Positions 1 to 5,812 of a stretch of DNA of 8,815 nucleotides are shown here, piece by piece; position 1 is the first letter of the stretch; the number at the start of each line of letters is the position of its first letter. The stretch lies in the NCBI GenBank assembly GCA_946479255.1, contig CAMLFK010000212.1:1-8815 (forward strand), written 5' to 3'. Source of the DNA: an uncultured Oxalobacteraceae bacterium (GTDB taxonomy: Bacteria > Pseudomonadota > Gammaproteobacteria > Burkholderiales > Burkholderiaceae). Position numbers and translations under genes: made by a program. A model generated the notes under the pieces. The model saw only the letters and a list, made by a program, of their open reading frames with translations, did no database searches and was not told the DNA's origin.

Positions 1-389
1 ATGCAGTCGACCGGGCAGGGCGCCACGCACAGGTCGCAGCCGGTGCACAGGCTCGGCAAAATCGTGTGCATCTGCTTCGCGGCGCCGAGGATGGCGTCGA
101 CCGGGCAGGCCTGGATACACAGGGTGCAGCCGATGCACAGCGACTCGTCGATGAAGGCTACCGGACGCGGACGCTCCAGGCCATTGATGGGATTGAGCGG
201 AATGACCTTGCGGCCGAGCAGTCCGGCCAGGCGCGCAATGCCCTCGTGCCCGCCAGGCGGACACTGGTTGATGTCCGCTTCGCCGCCAGCGATCGCTTCG
301 GCATACGGACGGCAGCCGGCATACCCGCACTTGGTGCACTGGGTCTGCGGCAGCAGGTCTTCTATCTGGTCGGCGAGCGGCTTGTTCAC
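1..389 (-). CDS. rsxB: RsxB/RnfB-type ferredoxin, C-terminus beyond the window edge
   Basis: Iron-sulfur electron carrier of the RnfB/RsxB family; the reading frame runs off the left edge. In order (numbered from the GTG start) it shows an N-terminal Fe-S domain with the CTKCG...GC...CPPGG pattern (Cys18, 21, 26, 43) and two 4Fe-4S ferredoxin motifs of the C-x2-C-x2-C-x3-CP form (Cys85, 88, 91, 95 and Cys115, 118, 121, 125). No membrane anchor precedes the Fe-S domain, unlike RnfB of true Rnf complexes, so this is probably the soluble stand-alone version common in betaproteobacteria. The GTG start is chosen because the family usually has only a short lead before the CTKCG motif; an in-frame ATG at 416 would add nine residues, but it overlaps a TATAAT sequence, and neither start has a good ribosome binding site. 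It lies just downstream of the SDR gene on the same strand and may be co-transcribed with it. Confidence 0.88.
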   Translation of the reverse strand, partial: MNKPLADQIEDLLPQTQCTKCGYAGCRPYAEAIAGGEADINQCPPGGHEGIARLAGLLGRKVIPLNPINGLERPRPVAFIDESLCIGCTLCIQACPVDAILGAAKQMHTILPSLCTGCDLCVAPCPVDC

Positions 390-414
390 GGTGCTGTCTG
401 GAGCGCAAAGCAGC

Positions 415-420
415 ATTATA
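415..420 (-). promoter_or_regulatory. Possible -10 element of rsxB
   Basis: A perfect TATAAT on the minus strand overlaps the alternative ATG of rsxB. No convincing -35 hexamer is seen about 17 bp upstream. If it is used, transcription would begin near 408 and only the GTG start at 389 could be translated. This is sequence inspection only. Confidence 0.3.
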
Positions 421-424
421 GACC

Positions 425-480
425 CGCCGCTTCATGCGGCGCAGGCAGTCCCGCCGCTACTTGCGGCGCAGGCGCCGCAA
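425..480 (-). repeat. Two tandem GC-rich hairpins and a 12-bp direct repeat between SDR and rsxB
   Basis: TTGCGGCG at 461-468 pairs perfectly with CGCCGCAA at 473-480 across a 4-nt loop, inside the last SDR codons. CGCCGC at 425-430 pairs with GCGGCG at 436-441 across a 5-nt loop. TGCGGCGCAGGC occurs twice, at 435-446 and 462-473. Neither hairpin is followed by a T-run on the minus strand, so this is not a standard intrinsic terminator. It could attenuate or stabilise the transcript between the two genes, or simply reflect Arg/Leu-rich codons at the SDR end. Confidence 0.4.
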
Positions 481-1179
481 ACCGAGCGGCAGCGCGTTGA
501 ACAGTCGCACCAGCCATTGCATCTGCCACGGGAACACCGTCATGTCGGCACGCGCGCCGATTGCAGCGGCGATGCGCGCCACCGCATCCGCTTCACTGAC
601 CAGGAAGGGCTTGCCGCCGGCATCGCCGCCGTTCAGCTCGCGCAGCTTTGCCGTGTCCACATAGCCGGGCACCACCACGCCGACATGCAGGCCGAATGGC
701 GCCAGTGTCTTGCGGTACAGGCCGCACAAGGCGATCACGGCGCGTTTGTTGGCGCTGTAGAGCGAGCCGCCCGGATAGTCGCGCATCAGCCCGGCCACCG
801 AGGCGATCGCCACCAGCTGGCCCGACTTCATCATGCGCGCCGCAGCGTCGAAGGCATACGTCAGCCCGCTGACATTGGTAGCCAGCATGCGTGCGCCGAG
901 CGCGGGATCGGCCGCCAGCGCGGCGGCGTCGGCATGGCAGCCGGCGCTGACCACCAGCAGATCGAGGCCGCCGCCGGCGAAGTCCGTAACGGCTGCTTCG
1001 ACCCGTTCGCGGTCGGCGATGTCGAACTCGTACTGACGCAGTTGCGCATGGGCGCGGATGACGGGATCGACGCAGCCCAGGTCACGCCCGCAAATGGCCA
1101 CGCGCGCGCCCTGGCCGAGGTAGTGCCGGGCCAGTCCCAGGCCCATGCCGCTGGTGCCGCCGATGATCATCACGTTCAT
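457..1179 (-). CDS. Short-chain dehydrogenase/reductase (classical SDR)
   Basis: NAD(P)-dependent oxidoreductase of the classical SDR type, 240 aa, a normal single-domain length; the substrate is unknown. Visible motifs are the N-terminal cofactor loop GGTSGMGLG (residues 7-15), Asp54 in DIAD (adenine-side contact), VSAG (77-80, the NNAG equivalent), Asn102, Ser127 in ASVAG, and the YSANK active site with Tyr141 and Lys145, so the catalytic tetrad is complete. The C-terminal tail is basic and hydrophobic (LPLGLRRLRRK), which might touch the membrane. Its ATG overlaps the TGA of the upstream patatin-like gene by four bases (ATGA), indicating translational coupling. The pairing with a putative acyl hydrolase beside phospholipid genes suggests a lipid or lipid-derived aldehyde, ketone or alcohol substrate; that is inference. 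Confidence 0.9.
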   Translation of the reverse strand: MNVMIIGGTSGMGLGLARHYLGQGARVAICGRDLGCVDPVIRAHAQLRQYEFDIADRERVEAAVTDFAGGGLDLLVVSAGCHADAAALAADPALGARMLATNVSGLTYAFDAAARMMKSGQLVAIASVAGLMRDYPGGSLYSANKRAVIALCGLYRKTLAPFGLHVGVVVPGYVDTAKLRELNGGDAGGKPFLVSEADAVARIAAAIGARADMTVFPWQMQWLVRLFNALPLGLRRLRRK

Positions 1180-2243
1180 GGGGCCATCCAGTTATGGCGA
1201 CTCCTGTTGCGCATGCGGCGTTCGCCCTGCAGCGCTTCGCGCATGCGCTCGTAGCCGTAGCGCCACTGCGCGTCGACGTGCTCCGCATAGGCCGCGTGCC
1301 CGCCCGGCAGATGCAGGGCGATGCGCATCCGGCCCCAGTCCAGACGCTTGCCGACGCCGCGCCCCTGCAGCGCCTCCGACATATCCGATGTATCGACCCA
1401 CACGTCCGCGTGCTGCGCATGCACCTGGCGCAGACGGGCATTGCCGTCGATGCCAAGCACACTGCGCAGCGCCGGGATCGCCAGCGGTATGTCAAAGGCG
1501 GACTTCCGCTCGATCATCACGCTGTGCGCCATGCGGTGCGCCAGTTCGATCGGGAACAGGTCCACCACGCCGCCGGTGTAGTGGTGCGCGCCGTGCGCGT
1601 GGCAGCGGAAGTAGACCATGTCGGCAATTGAAATGCGCACCGCGTCCGCCAGCGGCATCGCGCTGTCGGTGTGCAGATGGGTGGCGATGGCATTGCCCGG
1701 CGCGGCAGTCGGGCATTGGGCGCCGTCGAGCAGGGCGGCGGCGCGCGGTGCGCAAAAGACGGTTTCGGCGAACAGCTTGCGCCCGGCGCGCGGCTGCCCG
1801 ACTTCTTCCGGCTCAAACAGCAGCCTGGCGCCGACGATCGCCAGCGCGACCGAAGGCTCGGCGCTTGGCGGTGGCAAGGGCAGAGCGGCCGGGATGTCGA
1901 ACAGGTAGTCGTTGAACAGGTCGGGTATGCGCGGCGCGGATGACTTGTCGACTCCCCGCCGGATCGCGTGAAACAGCGCGCGGCCAATGGCCGCCTTGCG
2001 TGTGGACGCCAGTGCGCGCAGAAAATCATACATCGCGGGCGAGGCGACGAAGGCGCGCCGTTCCTCGTCCGTGGGCAGCGACTGGATCAGCGCCCCGGCG
2101 ATGGCGCCGCCGCAGCTGGCCAGCAGCAGGCCCGGTGGCCGGCCCATCTCCGCGGCGGCCGCATACATGCCGAGGTAATAGCCGAAGCGGAAGCCACCGC
2201 CGGCCATGACCATGCATCGCTCGAATTTTGTCGGGTCCGTCAT
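1176..2243 (-). CDS. Patatin-like protein with altered catalytic dyad
   Basis: 355-aa protein resembling patatin-like phospholipases (lipid acyl hydrolases with a Ser-Asp dyad). The oxyanion loop GGGFRFG is at residues 15-21, followed by a nucleophile-elbow candidate, LASCG with Ser43, where the family normally has GxSxG. The second block, HYTGGVVDLFPIELA, starts near residue 221 and matches the family's DGG...N.P region, but Thr223 stands where the catalytic Asp is expected; Asp228 is the nearest acid. It may be a divergent or inactive hydrolase. No signal peptide or membrane segment is evident, so it is probably cytoplasmic. The ATG at 2243 has no clear ribosome binding site; in-frame Met11 or Met13, just before the domain, are alternative starts. 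It is first in an operon with the SDR and is divergent from the YnbD-like gene. Confidence 0.82.
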   Translation of the reverse strand: MTDPTKFERCMVMAGGGFRFGYYLGMYAAAAEMGRPPGLLLASCGGAIAGALIQSLPTDEERRAFVASPAMYDFLRALASTRKAAIGRALFHAIRRGVDKSSAPRIPDLFNDYLFDIPAALPLPPPSAEPSVALAIVGARLLFEPEEVGQPRAGRKLFAETVFCAPRAAALLDGAQCPTAAPGNAIATHLHTDSAMPLADAVRISIADMVYFRCHAHGAHHYTGGVVDLFPIELAHRMAHSVMIERKSAFDIPLAIPALRSVLGIDGNARLRQVHAQHADVWVDTSDMSEALQGRGVGKRLDWGRMRIALHLPGGHAAYAEHVDAQWRYGYERMREALQGERRMRNRSRHNWMAP

Positions 2244-2264
2244 ACGCTAGAATGTATGCACCAA

Positions 2265-2292
2265 TTGACTTATTTGCAACAAGAATTATAAG
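2265..2292 (+). promoter_or_regulatory. Candidate sigma-70 promoter for the YnbD-YnbA operon
   Basis: TTGACT (2265-2270) and TATAAG (2287-2292), each one mismatch from consensus, are separated by 16 bp. The predicted start of transcription, near 2298-2299, leaves only about 11 nt of leader, so the AAGGA at 2297-2301 would sit at the very 5' end. That tight spacing is the main doubt. Confidence 0.5.
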
Positions 2293-2299
2293 CAACAAG
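2276..2299 (+). repeat. 8-bp direct repeat in the divergent promoter region
   Basis: GCAACAAG occurs at 2276-2283 and 2292-2299, 16 bp apart start to start, flanking the -10 region; the second copy runs into the ribosome binding site. It could be a regulator site or chance. Confidence 0.35.
2285..2290 (-). promoter_or_regulatory. Possible -10 element for the patatin-SDR operon
   Basis: A perfect TATAAT on the minus strand lies in the same TTATAA core that supplies the plus-strand -10. No good -35 is seen at the correct distance. An alternative minus-strand pair is TTGCAA (2274-2279) with TACATT (2251-2256), 17-bp spacing. Both are weak. Confidence 0.25.
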
Positions 2300-2301
2300 G
2301 A
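2297..2301 (+). promoter_or_regulatory. Ribosome binding site of the YnbD-like gene
   Basis: AAGGA ends eight bases before the ATG at 2310 and supports that start over the in-frame Met13. Confidence 0.7.
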
Positions 2302-2309
2302 CTTTATCG

Positions 2310-3470
2310 ATGGATGCAGCGTGGTCCCGGCACAGCCTGCACCTGATGGCCAACCTGATTGTGTTCGGCCTGTGCTATCCGCTGGCGAACCTGCTGGCAG
2401 GGCAGGGCGGCGTCACGCGCCATATCGTGTTCGAACTCGATCATGCACTGCCATTCATGCCGTGGATGGTGCTGCCGTATATGACCAGCAGCCTGCTGTT
2501 CTGCCTGAGTTTCGCGGCGGTCCGCAGCGTTGATGAGCTGCGCACGCTCAGCCAGCGGCTTATGTTGTGCACCGTTGGCGCCAGCCTGGCATTCTTGCTG
2601 TACCCCTTGCGCTTTTCCTTCGAGCGGCCCGATGTAACGGGGCCGCCGTCCATGCTTTTCGATTTGCTGGCGCTGGTGGACCAGCCCTATAACCAGCTGC
2701 CTTCGCTGCATGTGGCTTACTGCGTGGTGATCGGGACGGTGCTGCGTGCTCCGCTGTGGCGTGCCTGGCTGGTGCTGGTCGCTGTCTCCACGCTCTTCAC
2801 CTGGCAGCACCATCTTGTGGACGTACTCGGAGGCCTGGTGCTGGGCGCCGGTGCGCTGCTGGTGATCCGCCCCCAACGGCCTGCACCTGGCGTCGCCTTC
2901 TACTATCTGATGGCGAGCGGGGTGCTGATCGTACTGGCCCAGCGGTGGGCGCAACTGATGTATCCGGCAATGAGCTGCATGCTGATCGCCCGCGCCTACT
3001 GGCGCGGCGATGCGGACTTCCTGGCCAAGCGCGGTGGGCGCTTTCCACTGAAGAGTTATCTGTTGTATGGCCCGTACCTGCTGGGCTACTGGCTGACCTG
3101 GCAGTGCGTGCGGCTGCGTGAACGTGGACATGCGCCGTATCTTCAGCTGGCGCCGCTGTTATGGGTGGGCCGCCGGCTCTCCGGCCTGGAGGCAAGGCTC
3201 CTGCCGCCCGGTTGCGCGATCGTCGACCTGGCCAATGAACTGACCGAGACACCGGCGCTTCGGCGGCGGGACTACGCGCACGTTCCTTTGCTCGACCTGG
3301 CGCCGCCACCGCCTGAGGCGATCGAGCGCATCGCCGCCATCATCGCCCATCACCATGCCGCCGGCCGCCAGGTCTATCTGCATTGTGCGATGGGTTATAG
3401 CCGTAGTATATTCATTGCCAGAAAATACAAAGAACGGTTATCCGATGTCCCTCTCGATCTACCGGCTTAA
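2310..3470 (+). CDS. ynbD: YnbD-like PAP2 / dual-specificity phosphatase fusion, shortened C-terminus
   Basis: Membrane protein of 386 aa joining a PAP2-type lipid phosphatase/transferase domain to a cytoplasmic dual-specificity phosphatase (DSP) domain, the architecture of E. coli YnbD (about 430 aa from memory). The first ~270 residues hold several hydrophobic segments (about 10-30, 48-70, 84-100, 136-165, 172-187, 196-212, 250-266). PAP2 motifs are FERP (104-107), PSLH with His134, and S160-T161-x5-His167-x3-Asp171; Thr replaces the usual Arg, and the PSLH/HH..VD look recalls Aur1-type inositol phosphorylceramide synthases. The DSP part carries a likely general acid, Asp329, and the P-loop HCAMGYSRS, with nucleophile Cys359 and Arg365 (CX5R). 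Only 21 residues follow Arg365, the last ones overlapping the next gene, so helices normally following the P-loop seem lost. The reaction is unknown; dephosphorylation of a phosphatidyl-polyol phosphate is an inference by analogy with PTPMT1. Confidence 0.87.
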   Translation: MDAAWSRHSLHLMANLIVFGLCYPLANLLAGQGGVTRHIVFELDHALPFMPWMVLPYMTSSLLFCLSFAAVRSVDELRTLSQRLMLCTVGASLAFLLYPLRFSFERPDVTGPPSMLFDLLALVDQPYNQLPSLHVAYCVVIGTVLRAPLWRAWLVLVAVSTLFTWQHHLVDVLGGLVLGAGALLVIRPQRPAPGVAFYYLMASGVLIVLAQRWAQLMYPAMSCMLIARAYWRGDADFLAKRGGRFPLKSYLLYGPYLLGYWLTWQCVRLRERGHAPYLQLAPLLWVGRRLSGLEARLLPPGCAIVDLANELTETPALRRRDYAHVPLLDLAPPPPEAIERIAAIIAHHHAAGRQVYLHCAMGYSRSIFIARKYKERLSDVPLDLPA

Positions 3471-4062
3471 ACCGCGCTTCCAGCTGCTGCTGCGCCCCCT
3501 GCTGGATGGCCTGGCGCGCCTGCGCATCACGCCCAACCAGGTCACGCTGTTCGCCATGGCGCTGTCCGTGGCCTACGGCTGCGCGCTGGCTGTCTACCCA
3601 TCCGCCATGGGTCTGTGGCTCGCGCTGCCGGCCTTCATGCTGCTGCGGATGGCGCTTAACGCCATCGACGGCATGCTGGCCAGTGCCACCGGCCAGACTT
3701 CGCGCCTGGGTGTGCTGCTCAACGAGATGTGCGACCAGGTGTCCGATGCCGCGTTGTATCTGCCGTTCGCGCTGGTGGCGGGAATCTACGCGCCGCTGCT
3801 GGTGGCCGTTGTCGTGTTGGCGCTGCTGGCCGAATTCGCCGGTGTGCTGGCGGTCGCTGTCGGCATCGCGCGACGCTTCGATGGCCCGATGGGCAAGAGC
3901 GACCGCGCCTTTGCCTTCAGCGTGCTGGCCATTGCCGTGTGGTGGGGCGCGCCGCAGTCCTTCATGAATGGCTTGCTGAGTGGCGTGGTGCTGCTATTGC
4001 TATCGACAATCTTCAACCGCCTGCGCCATGCGCTGCGCGTCTCCGCGCCACCGACACATTGA
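3445..4062 (+). CDS. ynbA: YnbA-like CDP-alcohol phosphatidyltransferase
   Basis: Integral membrane enzyme of 205 aa, predicted to transfer a phosphatidyl group from CDP-diacylglycerol to an alcohol acceptor, releasing CMP; E. coli YnbA is about 201 aa. The signature is at residues 72-97 with exactly the canonical spacing, N72-x2-D75-G76-x2-A79-S80-x8-G89-x3-N93-x3-D97; the canonical form has Asp at 72 and 93 and Arg at 80. My memory of E. coli YnbA is that the two Asn are shared, while Ser80 may be peculiar to this protein. Hydrophobic segments lie at about 32-66, 103-145 and 155-190, and GPMGKSDRAFAFS (147-159) follows. The ATG at 3445 is chosen because MSLSIYRLKPRFQLLLRP matches the family N-terminus; an upstream in-frame start at 3355 would add 30 residues of no family character. 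It overlaps the YnbD-like gene by 26 bp, indicating coupled translation, and its 3' end overlaps the convergent YnbC-like gene. Confidence 0.92.
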   Translation: MSLSIYRLKPRFQLLLRPLLDGLARLRITPNQVTLFAMALSVAYGCALAVYPSAMGLWLALPAFMLLRMALNAIDGMLASATGQTSRLGVLLNEMCDQVSDAALYLPFALVAGIYAPLLVAVVVLALLAEFAGVLAVAVGIARRFDGPMGKSDRAFAFSVLAIAVWWGAPQSFMNGLLSGVVLLLLSTIFNRLRHALRVSAPPTH

Positions 4063-5803
4063 AAATGCCTTCAAGGCCGATCTGCGTCGAGACCTTGGTG
4101 AAGCCGGCACAAGCAACCATCGCATCGAGTTCGGCCTGTGGGCGTGGGCGCATGATCCATGGCATGCCGCGATGGTTGTCCAAGGTCTGCGCGATCATGT
4201 CGAGCTGCGGATGCCATGGCTGGCCGGTGTAGATCAGGTGGCCGCCGCTGCGCACCGATTGCGCGATGGCTTCCAGTGAGCGAACTACTGGTGCGTTCTC
4301 GCTGAAGAGTTCATACAAGCCGGAGACGATGACGATATCGTACGGGCCTTCTTCAAGCGGGTAGCTGGCGCTGTCGAACGCATCTCTTCGCTGGAATTGA
4401 ATCTTTGCGTTCAGTTGCAAACGTTCGGCCAATGCGCGCGCCTGGTCAAGGTTGTGCTGCTCGAAGTCGCGCAGGGTCAGGTCAAGCGGCAGACTTTGAA
4501 AGCGCTTGGCCGTCTCCAGCACATAGCGGCCCGAGCCCGCCGCCACGTCGAGAATGCGGATGGGCCCCTCGCCCTCGCGCCGGGATATCAGCTGGTCCAG
4601 CGCGCCTTGCAGGTGCACCTTGCGCAAACGGATGCCGCGCCAGCCAATCGCGTCGAGGTAGCCGCGGTCGATGATCTTGCCGATCCCAAGGCGTCCGCCC
4701 GCCTGGTTGCGGTACACATAGTCGAGCGAGGCGCCGGAGTCGAAGCCGTGCGTGAGGCCCAGGCGCATGCCGTCGCTCAGCGGGCCGAGGGCCTTGAGCA
4801 TGCGTTTCTGGAGGCTGAAAGACAGGTCCGCCAGCGCGCTGCCGCTGCCGCTTTTCTTCATCGACTCGAAGCGCTCGGCACTGCGGCTGGCGCGGTCGGC
4901 GTAGCAGTACTTCGTCAAAGGCTCCGGCTCCTTGGCGAAGCACAGGTCGATGAAGCTGCGGCTTTCTTCGATGGCGATGCGGGTGTCCTGTTCATAGAAC
5001 ACGGCGTGAAAGCATTCGTTGAGCAGCACGAAGCGCTTGTGCGAGGACGCCAGGCGTTCATAGAAGGTCTGCTGGGGCTCCAGGTGAACCACGGCATCGC
5101 GGTCGGCGGCCAGCATGAGGATGGGCGTGTCGATGGCGCCAGCGTCCTTCACGATGCGTTCGGCGGTATCGGCCAGCTCCAGCAGGATCTTGGCGGAGAT
5201 GCTTTTGGCGATCAGCGGATCGGCATCGTAGGCGGCGGCCTGCTCGTAGGAGTGGGTTAGCATGCGCGCGCGGATGTAGCTGGTGACTGCCAGGTCGGGC
5301 TTGAAACGCCGTGCAAGACGCAGGGCCGGTTTGGCCAGCGGCACGTACAGCTTGATGCTGAAGGCCGCGGCGGCCATGATCACGCCGCGCACGCGCGGTG
5401 CGTAGTCGTGCAGCCAGGCCGCGGCCACCACCGCGCCGACGCTGTTGGCGACGATGAGGATGTTTTCCGGCGCGATGCCATAACTGCGCCCAAGATGGGC
5501 GATGAAGGTATCCAGGTCCTGCACCAGCGTGTCGAAGCCGGGGGCGGCGCCGCGTTCGCCGGGAGAGTAGCCGTGGCCGCGTGCGTCGTAGGCGAAAGCC
5601 CATTCCTCGCGCCGGCCGAACTGCTCGACCAGGTCGGCGATGCGGCCGGAATGCTCGTGCCCGCGGTGCAGGAACACCAGCGCGCGCGGGGCGCCTGGCC
5701 GAGGCGTCACCGGCTTCCAGCTGCGGTAAAAGAGCCGGGTGCGGTCGGCGGTGTCGAAGCCGGATTCGCTGGTGAGCCAGGCGCTATGCTGTTCGAGTTT
5801 CAT
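4013..5803 (-). CDS. ynbC: YnbC-like alpha/beta-hydrolase fused to SAM-dependent methyltransferase
   Basis: Bifunctional cytoplasmic protein of 596 aa, close to E. coli YnbC (about 585 aa). Residues ~15-290 form a monoglyceride-lipase/Hydrolase_4-like alpha/beta-hydrolase: oxyanion region LHRGHEHSGR (45-54), DARGHGYSPG (73-82), nucleophile elbow ANSVG with Ser121 (the first Gly is Ala), acid Asp236 in ADRDAVV, and His266 in ECFHAVF; the triad is complete. After a linker (~290-350), residues ~365-590 form a class I methyltransferase: motif I ILDVAAGSGRYVLE (417-430), acidic Asp446, and YDIVIVSGLYELF (488-500). I recall Pfam naming this domain Methyltransf_20 (PF12147), associated with this hydrolase. 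The substrate is unknown; a (lyso)phospholipid or its head group is inferred from context. ATG 5803 is supported by AAGG six bases upstream. It starts seven bases after the YnbB-like stop, in one operon. Confidence 0.93.
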   Translation of the reverse strand: MKLEQHSAWLTSESGFDTADRTRLFYRSWKPVTPRPGAPRALVFLHRGHEHSGRIADLVEQFGRREEWAFAYDARGHGYSPGERGAAPGFDTLVQDLDTFIAHLGRSYGIAPENILIVANSVGAVVAAAWLHDYAPRVRGVIMAAAAFSIKLYVPLAKPALRLARRFKPDLAVTSYIRARMLTHSYEQAAAYDADPLIAKSISAKILLELADTAERIVKDAGAIDTPILMLAADRDAVVHLEPQQTFYERLASSHKRFVLLNECFHAVFYEQDTRIAIEESRSFIDLCFAKEPEPLTKYCYADRASRSAERFESMKKSGSGSALADLSFSLQKRMLKALGPLSDGMRLGLTHGFDSGASLDYVYRNQAGGRLGIGKIIDRGYLDAIGWRGIRLRKVHLQGALDQLISRREGEGPIRILDVAAGSGRYVLETAKRFQSLPLDLTLRDFEQHNLDQARALAERLQLNAKIQFQRRDAFDSASYPLEEGPYDIVIVSGLYELFSENAPVVRSLEAIAQSVRSGGHLIYTGQPWHPQLDMIAQTLDNHRGMPWIMRPRPQAELDAMVACAGFTKVSTQIGLEGIFNVSVARRRAAHGAGG

Positions 5804-5808
5804 GTGGA

Positions 5809-5812
5809 CCTT
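5809..5812 (-). promoter_or_regulatory. Ribosome binding site of the YnbC-like gene
   Basis: AAGG on the minus strand, five bases before the ATG at 5803, overlaps the TAA stop of the upstream YnbB-like gene, consistent with translational coupling. Confidence 0.65.

Noticed and set aside
1..1254. Long open plus-strand frame (417 codons) opposite rsxB, SDR and patatin-like genes
   Set aside because: It is a GC-rich shadow of three well-supported minus-strand genes; its translation has no recognisable domain.
2304..3131. 275-codon minus-strand frame opposite the YnbD-like gene
   Set aside because: Gln/His-rich translation typical of an antisense shadow; the plus-strand frame carries PAP2 motifs.
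3355..3444. Upstream extension of the YnbA-like protein by 30 residues
   Set aside because: The added residues overlap the phosphatase P-loop region in another frame and do not resemble the family; the start at 3445 matches known N-termini.
3391..3470. Frameshift that would restore the missing phosphatase C-terminus
   Set aside because: Other frames of this stretch show no DSP-like continuation, and the space before the YnbA start is too short for about 40 residues, so deletion fits better than a frameshift.
4397..5260. 287-codon plus-strand frame opposite the YnbC-like gene
   Set aside because: It lies wholly antisense to a strongly conserved two-domain protein, has no ribosome binding site or recognisable motif, and is low in complexity (rich in Ala, Val, Gln and His).
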